Below are positions 1 to 8,095 of a stretch of 37,440 nt of DNA, one piece after another (the stretch's first letter is position 1; each line of letters opens with the position of its first letter). The translations under genes were made by a program, and so were the position numbers. The DNA is from Gammaproteobacteria bacterium (GTDB taxonomy: Bacteria > Pseudomonadota > Gammaproteobacteria > Ga0077536), in NCBI GenBank assembly GCA_030830685.1, contig JAURMM010000044.1, forward strand, positions 1 to 37,440. The letters run 5' to 3'. The notes beneath the pieces were generated by a model that worked only from the letters and a program-made list of their open reading frames with translations, was not told the DNA's origin and made no database searches.

Positions 1-1289
1 CGCACATCACCGACGAGATAAAGGCCTGTATCCGCCAGGGTGCGGGTGATGCCGAGATCGCGATGGTGGAGATAGGCGGCACGGTGGGTGACATCGAATC
101 ACTGCCCTTCCTTGAAGCCATCCGCCAGATGCGCATCGAGCTCGGGGCCCGCAATACGCTGTTCATCCACCTCACGCTCGTGCCGTTCATCAGCTCGGCG
201 GGTGAGATGAAGACCAAGCCCACCCAGCATTCGGTCAAGGAACTGCGTTCCATCGGCATCCAGCCGGATATCCTGTTGTGTCGGGCAGATCGCCCCTTGC
301 CGGCCTCCGAACGGCGCAAGATCGCACTGTTCACCAATGTGGAAGAAAACGCAGTCATCTCTGCGATCGACGCGAGCTCCATCTACAAGATCCCCATGAT
401 GCTGCACGCCGAGGGCTTGGATGACATCGTGGTGGAGAAGCTCGGGCTCAGTGCCCCGCCGGCCGACTTGCACGAATGGGAAGCGGTGGTCGAGGCCCAG
501 GAGCATCCCGCGCACGAAGTGAACATCGCGATGGTGGGCAAGTACGTGCACCTGACGGAGTCCTACAAGTCCCTGAGCGAAGCGCTGATCCATGCCGGAG
601 TGCATACGCGGACCCGGGTCAATATCCACTACATCGATGCCGAAATCCTGGAGCGCGAAGGCATTGCCGTCCTTGACGAGATGGACGCCGTATTGGTGGC
701 GCCCGGATTCGGCGAACGCGGGATTGAAGGCAAGATTCTCAGTGCCCGTCATGCGCGGGAACACAAGGTGCCCTATCTCGGGATTTGCCTCGGCATGCAG
801 GTTGCCGTGATTGAATTCGCCCGCCATTGCGCGCGGCTTGAGGGCGCACACAGCACGGAATTCAATCCGGTCACGCCGCACCCCGTGATCGCGCTCATCA
901 CCGAATGGAAGGCTGCGGACGGTTCCACCCAGCGACGGTCAGAGCAAACCGACAAGGGCGGCACCATGCGTCTCGGGGGGCAGCAGTGCAAGCTCGCCAC
1001 GGACAGCCTGGTGGCCCGCGCCTACGATGCGGAAACCATCGTCGAACGTCATCGGCACCGGTATGAATTCAACAATACCTACATGATGGAACTGGAGGCT
1101 GCGGGCATGCGTATCGCGGGCCGCTCCATGGATGGCAATCTGGTGGAGATCATCGAGATTCCTGAGCATCCCTGGTTCGTAGGTTGCCAGTTCCATCCGG
1201 AATTCACCTCCACGCCGCGCGATGGCCATCCTCTTTTCACAGCCTTTGTACGGGCCGCGCTTGCCTACCGGCAGAGCAAGGGAAAGTGA
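1..1289 (+). CDS. pyrG: CTP synthase, 5'-truncated by window edge
   Basis: CTP synthase converts UTP to CTP with ATP and glutamine, the last step of pyrimidine nucleotide synthesis in the cytoplasm. The reading frame is already open at base 3 and 428 residues are visible, so about the first 115-120 residues of a family protein of about 545 lie before the window. The visible part begins at HITDEIK and carries the synthetase motif [12 protein letters not shown]. The C-terminal class I glutamine amidotransferase domain has GICLGMQ (nucleophile Cys codon at 786-788) and FHPEF (His codon at 1194-1196, Glu codon at 1200-1202). It is followed 6 nt later by kdsA, and pyrG-kdsA-eno is a common gammaproteobacterial order. 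Its promoter and start are outside the window. Confidence 0.98.
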   Translation, partial: HITDEIKACIRQGAGDAEIAMVEIGGTVGDIESLPFLEAIRQMRIELGARNTLFIHLTLVPFISSAGEMKTKPTQHSVKELRSIGIQPDILLCRADRPLPASERRKIALFTNVEENAVISAIDASSIYKIPMMLHAEGLDDIVVEKLGLSAPPADLHEWEAVVEAQEHPAHEVNIAMVGKYVHLTESYKSLSEALIHAGVHTRTRVNIHYIDAEILEREGIAVLDEMDAVLVAPGFGERGIEGKILSARHAREHKVPYLGICLGMQVAVIEFARHCARLEGAHSTEFNPVTPHPVIALITEWKAADGSTQRRSEQTDKGGTMRLGGQQCKLATDSLVARAYDAETIVERHRHRYEFNNTYMMELEAAGMRIAGRSMDGNLVEIIEIPEHPWFVGCQFHPEFTSTPRDGHPLFTAFVRAALAYRQSKGK

Positions 1290-1295
1290 CCCGGC

Positions 1296-2120
1296 ATGCG
1301 GCTGTGTGATTTCGAAATAGGGGGCGATCAGCCGTTCTTCCTGATTGCAGGACCCTGCGTCATCGAGTCCGAGCAGCTCTGTCTTGATACCGCCGGCATC
1401 CTTGCCGAGTTGACACGGTCGCTCGGCATGGCCTTCATCTTCAAGTCATCCTTCGACAAGGCGAACCGGACCTCACATGAGAGTTTCCGGGGCCCGGGTC
1501 TCGAAGCCGGACTCACCATTCTTGAAAAAGTCCGCCGCGAGATCGGTGTGCCCGTGCTGACCGATGTGCACGAGGATTCGCCGCTCGGCGAGATTGCCGC
1601 GGTGGTGGATGTGCTGCAGACACCTGCCTTCCTCTGCCGCCAGACCAATTTCATCCAGGCTGTGGCCCGCCAGGGCAAGCCGGTCAACATCAAGAAAGCC
1701 CAGTTCCTCGCCCCTTGGGACATGGCCCATGTCGTGGCCAAGGCGCGTGCGGTGGGCAATGAGCAGATCATGGTCTGCGAGCGAGGCGCGTCTTTCGGCT
1801 ACAACTACCTGGTCTCGGACATGCGTGCGCTGGTGGTGATGCGCGCCGCGGCTCCGGTGGTCTTTGACGCCACACATTCGGTGCAGATGCCGGGGGGGCA
1901 GGGCGCAAGTTCGGGTGGCCAACGCGAATTCGTGCCCGCCCTGGCCCGTGCCGCCACCGCCGTAGGCGTCGCCGGCTTGTTCATGGAAACCCACCCTGAT
2001 CCCGACCGTGCCTTGAGTGATGGTCCCAATGCCTGGCCGCTCGGGCGCATGCGCGAATTGCTGGAGACCCTCCAGAGCCTCGATCAAACCGTGAAAAAAG
2101 CAGGTGTGATGCAGTCCTGA
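1296..2120 (+). CDS. kdsA: 3-deoxy-8-phosphooctulonate (KDO-8-P) synthase
   Basis: KdsA condenses arabinose-5-phosphate with phosphoenolpyruvate to give KDO-8-phosphate, precursor of the inner-core sugar of lipopolysaccharide, so the organism makes a Gram-negative outer membrane. The 274-residue product is close to the usual 280 or so. It shows the family motifs GPCVIES near the N-terminus, [11 protein letters not shown], and the later stretch [11 protein letters not shown]. The start at 1296 is preceded by AAGGGAAAG about 10 nt upstream, a usable ribosome site inside the end of pyrG. The 6-nt gap implies cotranscription with pyrG. Being DAHP-synthase related, it could be confused with AroF-type enzymes, but the length and the motifs fit KdsA. 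Confidence 0.97.
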   Translation: MRLCDFEIGGDQPFFLIAGPCVIESEQLCLDTAGILAELTRSLGMAFIFKSSFDKANRTSHESFRGPGLEAGLTILEKVRREIGVPVLTDVHEDSPLGEIAAVVDVLQTPAFLCRQTNFIQAVARQGKPVNIKKAQFLAPWDMAHVVAKARAVGNEQIMVCERGASFGYNYLVSDMRALVVMRAAAPVVFDATHSVQMPGGQGASSGGQREFVPALARAATAVGVAGLFMETHPDPDRALSDGPNAWPLGRMRELLETLQSLDQTVKKAGVMQS

Positions 2121-2188
2121 GCGTCGCGCCTCAAGATCCAGTTCATGCGGCCCCTCGCACCTGCGTTGGTGGCGTGCCCCAGCAGTGA

Positions 2189-3481
<1,293 letters not shown>

Positions 3482-3493
3482 CACGCACACTGG

Positions 3494-3826
3494 ATGCTGA
3501 GGGTCTTTGTCGGTCTGCTGTGCCTGATCCTGCTGGGTCTTCAGGTGACCTGGTGGTTCGGCAAAGGTGGCCTGCGTGACGCGAGCAAGCTAGAGGCTCA
3601 GATCGAGGCTCAGGAGAAGGAACTCGAGGCCTTGCGCTTGCGCAACGGCAAACTCGCGGCTGAAGTGGTGAACCTCAAGGAGGGTTTTGAGGCCATCGAA
3701 GAAATCGCGCGCAGCGAGATGGGCATGGTGAGGGAGGGCGAAACCTTCTACCAGATCATCGACCCTGCCCCCGATCTCGGCCCGACCTCACCGGCGCCAG
3801 CACACTCGGGGTCCCCGCCGCCATGA
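3494..3826 (+). CDS. ftsB: Cell division protein FtsB
   Basis: FtsB is a small bitopic inner-membrane protein that joins FtsL and FtsQ in the divisome. The 110-residue product has one transmembrane helix at about residues 2-22, a charged heptad-rich coiled coil at about 28-70 (KLEAQIEAQEKELEALRLRN), and the conserved stretch EEIARSEMGMVREGETFYQI. The tail after about residue 93 is Pro/Ser rich and probably disordered, slightly longer than in E. coli (103 aa). It starts 12 nt after eno and its stop overlaps the ispD start as ATGA. The eno-ftsB-ispD order is typical for gammaproteobacteria and supports the call beyond the weak sequence conservation of the family. Confidence 0.93.
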   Translation: MLRVFVGLLCLILLGLQVTWWFGKGGLRDASKLEAQIEAQEKELEALRLRNGKLAAEVVNLKEGFEAIEEIARSEMGMVREGETFYQIIDPAPDLGPTSPAPAHSGSPPP

Positions 3827-4539
3827 GCAGCATCGACGCCCCACCGCGATGTTGGGCGGTGATTCCTGCTGCGGGCAAGGGTGCCCGCATGGGTGCGCCC
3901 TTGCCCAAGCAATACCTTCAGCTGGGTGAGCGCACGATACTCGAGCACACGCTGGAGCGTTTTCTCAGGCACCCGCGCATAGCCGGCGTCACCGTTGCGA
4001 TCGCCGCAGATGATGAACTCTGGCCGGCAGTGGCCCAGCGCCTGTCTCAGGTGCATCAGGCGGAGGGCGGAGCAGAGCGTTGTCATTCGGTGCTGAACGC
4101 ACTGGACTCATTGCGGACCACGCTCGAAGATGACGACTGGGTGCTGGTGCATGATGCAGCCAGGCCCTGCGTGCATGCGGATGACATCACACGCCTCATC
4201 GATGCACTGATGCATGAAGACTGTGGCGGCATTCTCGGTACGGCCGTTCGCGACACGCTCAAGCGCCGTGCCGCCGATGGCCGCATTGAGGAGACTGTCG
4301 ATCGAGCCGGCGTCTGGCATGCGCTGACGCCGCAGATGTTCCGCTATGGATGGCTGCACCGCGCACTGTCGAGTGCACTTGCGAGCGGCACCTTGGTGAC
4401 GGATGAGTCACAGGCGATTGAACTGGCCGGCGGAGTCGCACGACTCATCGAGGGCCGGGCCGACAACATCAAGATTACGCGCCCGGAGGACCTCGCGCTT
4501 GCCGAGTGTTTCCTGCGGACACAGGCGGAGGAGTCATGA
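3823..4539 (+). CDS. ispD: 2-C-methyl-D-erythritol 4-phosphate cytidylyltransferase
   Basis: IspD transfers CMP from CTP to methylerythritol phosphate, the third step of the non-mevalonate (MEP) isoprenoid pathway. The 238-residue protein has the nucleotide-binding loop AAGKGARMG (about residues 16-24), LPKQYLQL just after, and VHDAARPCV, all family signatures. Its start overlaps the ftsB stop by 4 nt (ATGA), suggesting translational coupling, and ispF begins 1 nt after its stop. Its substrate CTP is the product of pyrG at the start of the window. Length and motifs leave little doubt. Confidence 0.97.
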   Translation: MSSIDAPPRCWAVIPAAGKGARMGAPLPKQYLQLGERTILEHTLERFLRHPRIAGVTVAIAADDELWPAVAQRLSQVHQAEGGAERCHSVLNALDSLRTTLEDDDWVLVHDAARPCVHADDITRLIDALMHEDCGGILGTAVRDTLKRRAADGRIEETVDRAGVWHALTPQMFRYGWLHRALSSALASGTLVTDESQAIELAGGVARLIEGRADNIKITRPEDLALAECFLRTQAEES

Positions 4540-4540
4540 C

Positions 4541-5020
4541 ATGCGCGTAGGCCAGGGTATCGATGCCCACAAGTTCCGCGACGGCGACCATGTAGTGCTG
4601 GGCGGTGTTCGAATTCCCTTCACGCGTGGCCTGGCTGCCCATTCCGATGGTGATGTACTGCTGCACGCCATCTGCGATGCGCTGCTCGGCGCCGCGGCGC
4701 TGGGTGATATCGGCCGACATTTCCCGGACTCGAGCGCCGAGTTCAAGGGCATAGACAGCCGCATTTTGCTCCGCAGGGTAGCGGTCCTGGTGGCGGAAGC
4801 AGGCTACGAGGTGATGAATCTTGATGCGACAGTGATCTGCGAACAGCCACGTGTGTCGCCGCATGTTGCGCTGATGCGCACGCGCATCGCCGAGGATCTC
4901 GCCATTCCGGAGGACCTGATCAACCTCAAGGGCACCACCACGGAGAAGATGGGTTTCACCGGGCGCGGCGAAGGCATTGCTGCCATGGCGGTTGCGCTGA
5001 TCAAACCGAGAGGTGGCTGA
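4541..5020 (+). CDS. ispF: 2-C-methyl-D-erythritol 2,4-cyclodiphosphate synthase
   Basis: IspF cyclises 4-diphosphocytidyl-methylerythritol-2-phosphate with loss of CMP, two steps after IspD in the MEP pathway. The ATG at 4541 gives 159 residues, the same length as E. coli IspF, and begins MRVGQGIDAHKF; the metal ligands Asp8, His10 and His42 are visible, as is the C-terminal TTTEKMGFTGRGEG region. A longer in-frame ORF begins at 4403 inside ispD but its extra 46 residues are unrelated to the family. The ribosome site GGAGGAG lies just before the ispD stop. Downstream, the usual truD and surE are not found; instead a convergent gene ends 24 nt away. Confidence 0.97.
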   Translation: MRVGQGIDAHKFRDGDHVVLGGVRIPFTRGLAAHSDGDVLLHAICDALLGAAALGDIGRHFPDSSAEFKGIDSRILLRRVAVLVAEAGYEVMNLDATVICEQPRVSPHVALMRTRIAEDLAIPEDLINLKGTTTEKMGFTGRGEGIAAMAVALIKPRGG

Positions 5021-5044
5021 GCCGCCAAAGACACACCTGGAACC

Positions 5045-5227
5045 TTACGTCCCGGTCTGCAGGCACATCGATTCAATCCGGGCATTGGAGCCGATGGCCG
5101 TGCCGTTGATGCCCTGAACCTGGGCCGCTGCCGTGGCACACGCTGTGGCATCCTCGAACGGTATCTTGTCGATCACCAGATCATTGCCATTGGCGGTGAC
5201 GGCGATGATCCACAATATCCACTTCAT
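5045..5227 (-). CDS. Small hypothetical protein (60 aa)
   Basis: I do not recognise a named family. The 60-residue product has a short hydrophobic N-terminus (residues 3-12, WILWIIAVTA) after MK, then a polar body with two cysteines, at about residues 31 and 55. The hydrophobic stretch is short for a classical signal peptide, so export is uncertain. Support for it being real: a clear AGGAG about 10 nt before the ATG, a position 16 nt downstream of the Smr-domain gene on the same strand, and a gap that would otherwise be empty. Against: it is short and I cannot check conservation. It vaguely resembles small phage and proteobacterial proteins that begin MKW followed by a hydrophobic run and an acidic/Ala-rich Cys segment, but that is memory only. 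Confidence 0.5.
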   Translation of the reverse strand: MKWILWIIAVTANGNDLVIDKIPFEDATACATAAAQVQGINGTAIGSNARIESMCLQTGT

Positions 5228-5243
5228 GGCGTGATGCTCCTGA

Positions 5244-5804
5244 TCAGGAATGAGGGTGGCGTTTCAGCAGGACATAGACCGCACCCGTGCCGCCATCCGC
5301 GGGCCGCGCGCTGATGAAGGCGGTGACTTCTCCAAGATGGCTCAGCCAGTACGCAACGCGCGGCTTCAGCACTGGTGCGAGACCCGGCGATCGATAGCCC
5401 TTGCCGTGAACCACCCGCACACACTTCAGGCCTTCTTCAACGCCATGCCGGATGAACATGGCCAGTCGCTGCCGTGCTTCATCCACGGTCTGGCCATGCA
5501 GATCGAGTGTGGCCTGAATCGGAAACTCGCCGCGTCGCAGACGTCGCCAGAGCGCGGGCTGCAGGCCCGGCCGGCGGAATTCCAGATGGTCTGCCTCAGT
5601 CAACTCGGTCTCCGAGGGTTCCGTGAGCGACATGACCGGGGTCTGGTGCAGCCGGCGCCGTGGCGGCAATCGGGGCTGGCGCGTCGGCATCGCTGCAGTG
5701 TCGTGACTGAGCGGCCGCACGTCTGAAACGGCGGAGCGGAAGAGGGCCTCTTCTTCGGGCGAGATTGCAGGCGCGGGATTCTTGCGAGGCAGTGTTCTGC
5801 GCAT
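5244..5804 (-). CDS. Smr-domain endonuclease family protein (SmrA/SmrB-like)
   Basis: Smr domains are nuclease-like modules; E. coli SmrB cleaves mRNA between collided ribosomes and SmrA is a related paralogue. From the ATG at 5804 the product has 186 residues, like both E. coli proteins (about 185). It starts with a Lys/Arg-rich end and SPEEEALFRSAVSDVRPL, a stretch shared by this family, then a Pro/Arg-rich linker, and a C-terminal Smr domain with LDLHG (100-104) and HGKG (133-136), matching the DxH and HGxG-type catalytic motifs. The ORF runs open to 5990, but the extra 62 residues look unlike the family, and a GGAG lies about 10-13 nt before 5804. SmrA versus SmrB cannot be decided by eye. 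It is followed on the same strand by the 60-aa gene. Confidence 0.9.
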   Translation of the reverse strand: MRRTLPRKNPAPAISPEEEALFRSAVSDVRPLSHDTAAMPTRQPRLPPRRRLHQTPVMSLTEPSETELTEADHLEFRRPGLQPALWRRLRRGEFPIQATLDLHGQTVDEARQRLAMFIRHGVEEGLKCVRVVHGKGYRSPGLAPVLKPRVAYWLSHLGEVTAFISARPADGGTGAVYVLLKRHPHS

Positions 5805-5851
5805 GCGCGGGAAGACTCCGGGTGACGAGGGCGACAGATGTGCCGGCCGGA

Positions 5852-5860
5852 AATCTATCA
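5852..5860 (-). promoter_or_regulatory. Possible extended -10 promoter element for the Smr gene
   Basis: Read on the minus strand the sequence is TGATAGATT: a TGn extension followed by TAGATT, one or two mismatches from the sigma-70 consensus. It lies about 48 nt before the Smr start at 5804. No good -35 hexamer is present at 17 nt, which extended -10 promoters can tolerate. Weak evidence from pattern alone. Confidence 0.28.
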
Positions 5861-6051
5861 CGCCGGGCAGGTGCGCGTGGTACCCTTCGCGCCGGCCGTC
5901 ACCACCCCATACCGGGAGTCCCGTCGTTTTCATGCCTGCTCCGACCGATATCTTCACCGCAGAGTCGGCACCGGCCCGCAGCGCCATCACCGGACGCCCG
6001 CGCCCGCGCCGCAGGCCGCAGCCAGTCCAGGAAGAGGGTGCTTACCGCACC

Positions 6052-7161
6052 ATGATCCTCACCTCCGTTACGGACATCGATCCTCAGCGCTGGGATCGGC
6101 TGGTTGGCCCTGCCGCCATCACGCGCTCCCATGCGTATCTCAGTGCAGTCGAGGCGGCCGCGATTCCGGAATGCCGGTACTTCTATCCGGTAGTCTTCAA
6201 CGCCCGGAACGAGATCGTGGCACACGCTTGCGTGTACACCATCGGCACGGACTTCGCGCAGTTGTTGCCGCGCGCGCTGCAGCGACTGGTGGAAGTGGCC
6301 CGGCGCATCCGCCCCACCCTGCTCAAGGCACGCATCACCGAATGTGCATCGCCGCTGGTGGCCGGGCATTCCCTTTCCGTTGCGATCGATGCTCCTCGTG
6401 CGCGTCTTATCGCCCGCCTCGTCGACGCAACGGCCGACATCGCGTGGGACGAAGGCAGCTCACTGGTCGTGATCCGTGACTTCCTGCCTGAAGAAACCGA
6501 CGTGGTGGAGGCCCTGCAGGAGCGCGGCTTCAACTGCGTGGCCAATATGCCGCTCGCCCGGATCAGAGTGCGTTGGAACTCTCATGAGGAATATCTCGCG
6601 GCAATGAAACCTCGTTACCGCAAGGATGTGGTGCGGCGACTGCGTCGCGCGCGAGAGCCCGGTCTGACAGTGCGACGAATCGAACAGTTCGGTGACGCCG
6701 CACAAACCTGGTTGAGACAGGTGTTGGTGGTGCAGCAGGCCGGCTCGCGCTTCAAGCGTGAGGTCCTGACGGAGGAGTACTACCGCCAGATGGATCGTCG
6801 GCTCGGCCGGGACAGTTGTCTGCTGGTGGCCGAAAGAGACGGTGAGGCGGTCGCGCATGGCATGGTGATCACCGATCGTGACAACACGGTCGCCACCTTC
6901 TTCGGCCGGGAGGCTGGCAAGCCGGGGCGGGAATGGTTTCTGCTGGTGGACGAGGTGATTCGCGCAGGTATCGAACGCAGGAGCCGCCACATCCATCTCG
7001 GACTCGGGTCTTATGAGGCCAAGGCCTTGGTGGGCGCTGAAAGTTTACCGCTCACGATTCTCTGTCGCAGCCGTTACCGACTGGTGAATTGGCTCATGCG
7101 GCGCATCCCGGGAATCGTCAACCGTAGTGCGCGTCCCGCGCCCGAGATCTTCAGGGATTGA
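6052..7161 (+). CDS. BioF2-like GNAT acyltransferase (FemAB/peptidoglycan-biosynthesis type)
   Basis: The product looks like a double-GNAT acyltransferase of the BioF2-like / FemAB-related class (Acetyltransf_6), whose members transfer acyl or aminoacyl groups to cell-envelope or secondary-metabolite substrates; the substrate here is unknown. From the ATG at 6052 it has 369 residues and begins with DIDPQRWDRLVG and SHAYLSAVE, as family members do. Residues 181-199 (YLAAMKPRYRKDVVRRLRR) form the basic motif opening the second GNAT fold, and GLGSYEAK (317-324) is the conserved distal motif. There is no membrane segment. The frame is open from 5782, and ATG 5932 (409 residues) is an alternative start; its additional N-terminus is Arg/Pro-rich and unlike the family. 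Both starts have GGGAG/GAGGG about 13 nt upstream. Its last 11 nt overlap the end of the convergent flippase-like gene. Confidence 0.82.
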   Translation: MILTSVTDIDPQRWDRLVGPAAITRSHAYLSAVEAAAIPECRYFYPVVFNARNEIVAHACVYTIGTDFAQLLPRALQRLVEVARRIRPTLLKARITECASPLVAGHSLSVAIDAPRARLIARLVDATADIAWDEGSSLVVIRDFLPEETDVVEALQERGFNCVANMPLARIRVRWNSHEEYLAAMKPRYRKDVVRRLRRAREPGLTVRRIEQFGDAAQTWLRQVLVVQQAGSRFKREVLTEEYYRQMDRRLGRDSCLLVAERDGEAVAHGMVITDRDNTVATFFGREAGKPGREWFLLVDEVIRAGIERRSRHIHLGLGSYEAKALVGAESLPLTILCRSRYRLVNWLMRRIPGIVNRSARPAPEIFRD

Positions 7162-8056
7162 GCCCCCCAGGGGCAGTTGGACGCCTGGCCTGCGTGAGGT
7201 CCCACATCCCACCGAGGATGGCGACAGTCACGCGCAGGCAATAGAGGGAGGTCGCCAACAGGGCTGCCTGTGGCAGGCTGAGACCATGAAGTATGTAGAG
7301 CGCACCCCCCGCCAGATCTCCGAGATGCAGTCCGCCTACATTCACCGGGACCACCTGTAGCAACCCCCCGCAGGCCACCACACCGAGCACGTCCAGGAAG
7401 GCGATCTCGATCGCCCACATGCGCGCAAGATTCCAGACGGCCACGGCCAGCAGCAGCTGCATCCCAAGCGAAAAAGCGAGCGCGTAAAGCGTGTCGGGCA
7501 CACGAGTGCGCAGGGGACTCAGCATTCTCCGGGTGCGGTGTCGCAGACCACGCAGGGTCGAGAGCACGAGGATCGGCAACAGGCCCGCGCCCAGGACAGT
7601 CGCCCCGAGCCAGAGCCCTTCCCCCGCCAGCCGATCAAGCACCCATGGCATTACGAGCAGCAGCAGCGCCAGCGAGCCGAGCAGGTGATCCAGCACGATG
7701 CCGCCCGCGATCTTCCGGCGGGACATCCCGGGCGCTGCGGCCGTGCAGAGTGCGAAGCGGGTAAGGTCACCACCGACCGAGAGCGGCACGAAGGCCTGAT
7801 AGAAGCTGGCGCTCGCGGTCAGCCGCAGCGCATGCAGGGGCGGGAGATCCAGATTGACCAGACGCATCACAGTGCGGAAGCGACCGGCGTAGCAACAGAA
7901 GGCGCCGAGGGTGAGCACCAGCGAGATGAGCACGCGCACGCCTTCTGCCTGCGGCAGGGCCGCGAGTTCGCCGCGCAGACTGAAGAAGAGCAAACCAAGA
8001 CCAGTCACGGCCAGGCTCACGCGCAACAACATCAATCCGCGTCTCATGTGCACCAT
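7151..8056 (-). CDS. Flippase-like / lysylphosphatidylglycerol synthase TM-region (UPF0104) protein
   Basis: This is an integral membrane protein of the LPG_synthase_TM / UPF0104 family, the domain that in MprF flips aminoacylated phospholipids; stand-alone members are mostly uncharacterised. The 301 residues hold about seven or eight hydrophobic helices (roughly 8-26, 40-58, 116-139, 148-168, 190-211, 219-240, 263-284). Two re-entrant-type conserved motifs are visible: FVPLSVGGDLTRF near residue 90 and VPVNVGGLHLGD near 240, the latter a variant of the usual PxxxGGLGxRE. ATG 8056 and ATG 8047 are both possible; neither has a strong ribosome site. It lies 39 nt after purL on the same strand, so it may be read from the purL transcript, and overlaps the acyltransferase gene tail to tail by 11 nt. 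The transported substrate is unknown. Confidence 0.85.
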   Translation of the reverse strand: MVHMRRGLMLLRVSLAVTGLGLLFFSLRGELAALPQAEGVRVLISLVLTLGAFCCYAGRFRTVMRLVNLDLPPLHALRLTASASFYQAFVPLSVGGDLTRFALCTAAAPGMSRRKIAGGIVLDHLLGSLALLLLVMPWVLDRLAGEGLWLGATVLGAGLLPILVLSTLRGLRHRTRRMLSPLRTRVPDTLYALAFSLGMQLLLAVAVWNLARMWAIEIAFLDVLGVVACGGLLQVVPVNVGGLHLGDLAGGALYILHGLSLPQAALLATSLYCLRVTVAILGGMWDLTQARRPTAPGGLNP

Positions 8057-8095
8057 CGATGCGGCCGGTTCAGGCAGCGAGGCTGTGCTTGCGGC

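Noticed and set aside
5012-5026. Hairpin GGTGGC-TGA-GCCGCC over the ispF stop as a terminator
   Set aside because: Only six pairs with one G-U and a three-base loop, and no U-run on either strand; too weak to call.
5805-6051. N-terminal extension of the acyltransferase (frame open from 5782) as genuine coding sequence
   Set aside because: The translated part is Arg/Pro-rich, unlike the family, and overlaps the Smr gene; ATG 6052 aligns with family N-termini. ATG 5932 remains only an alternative.
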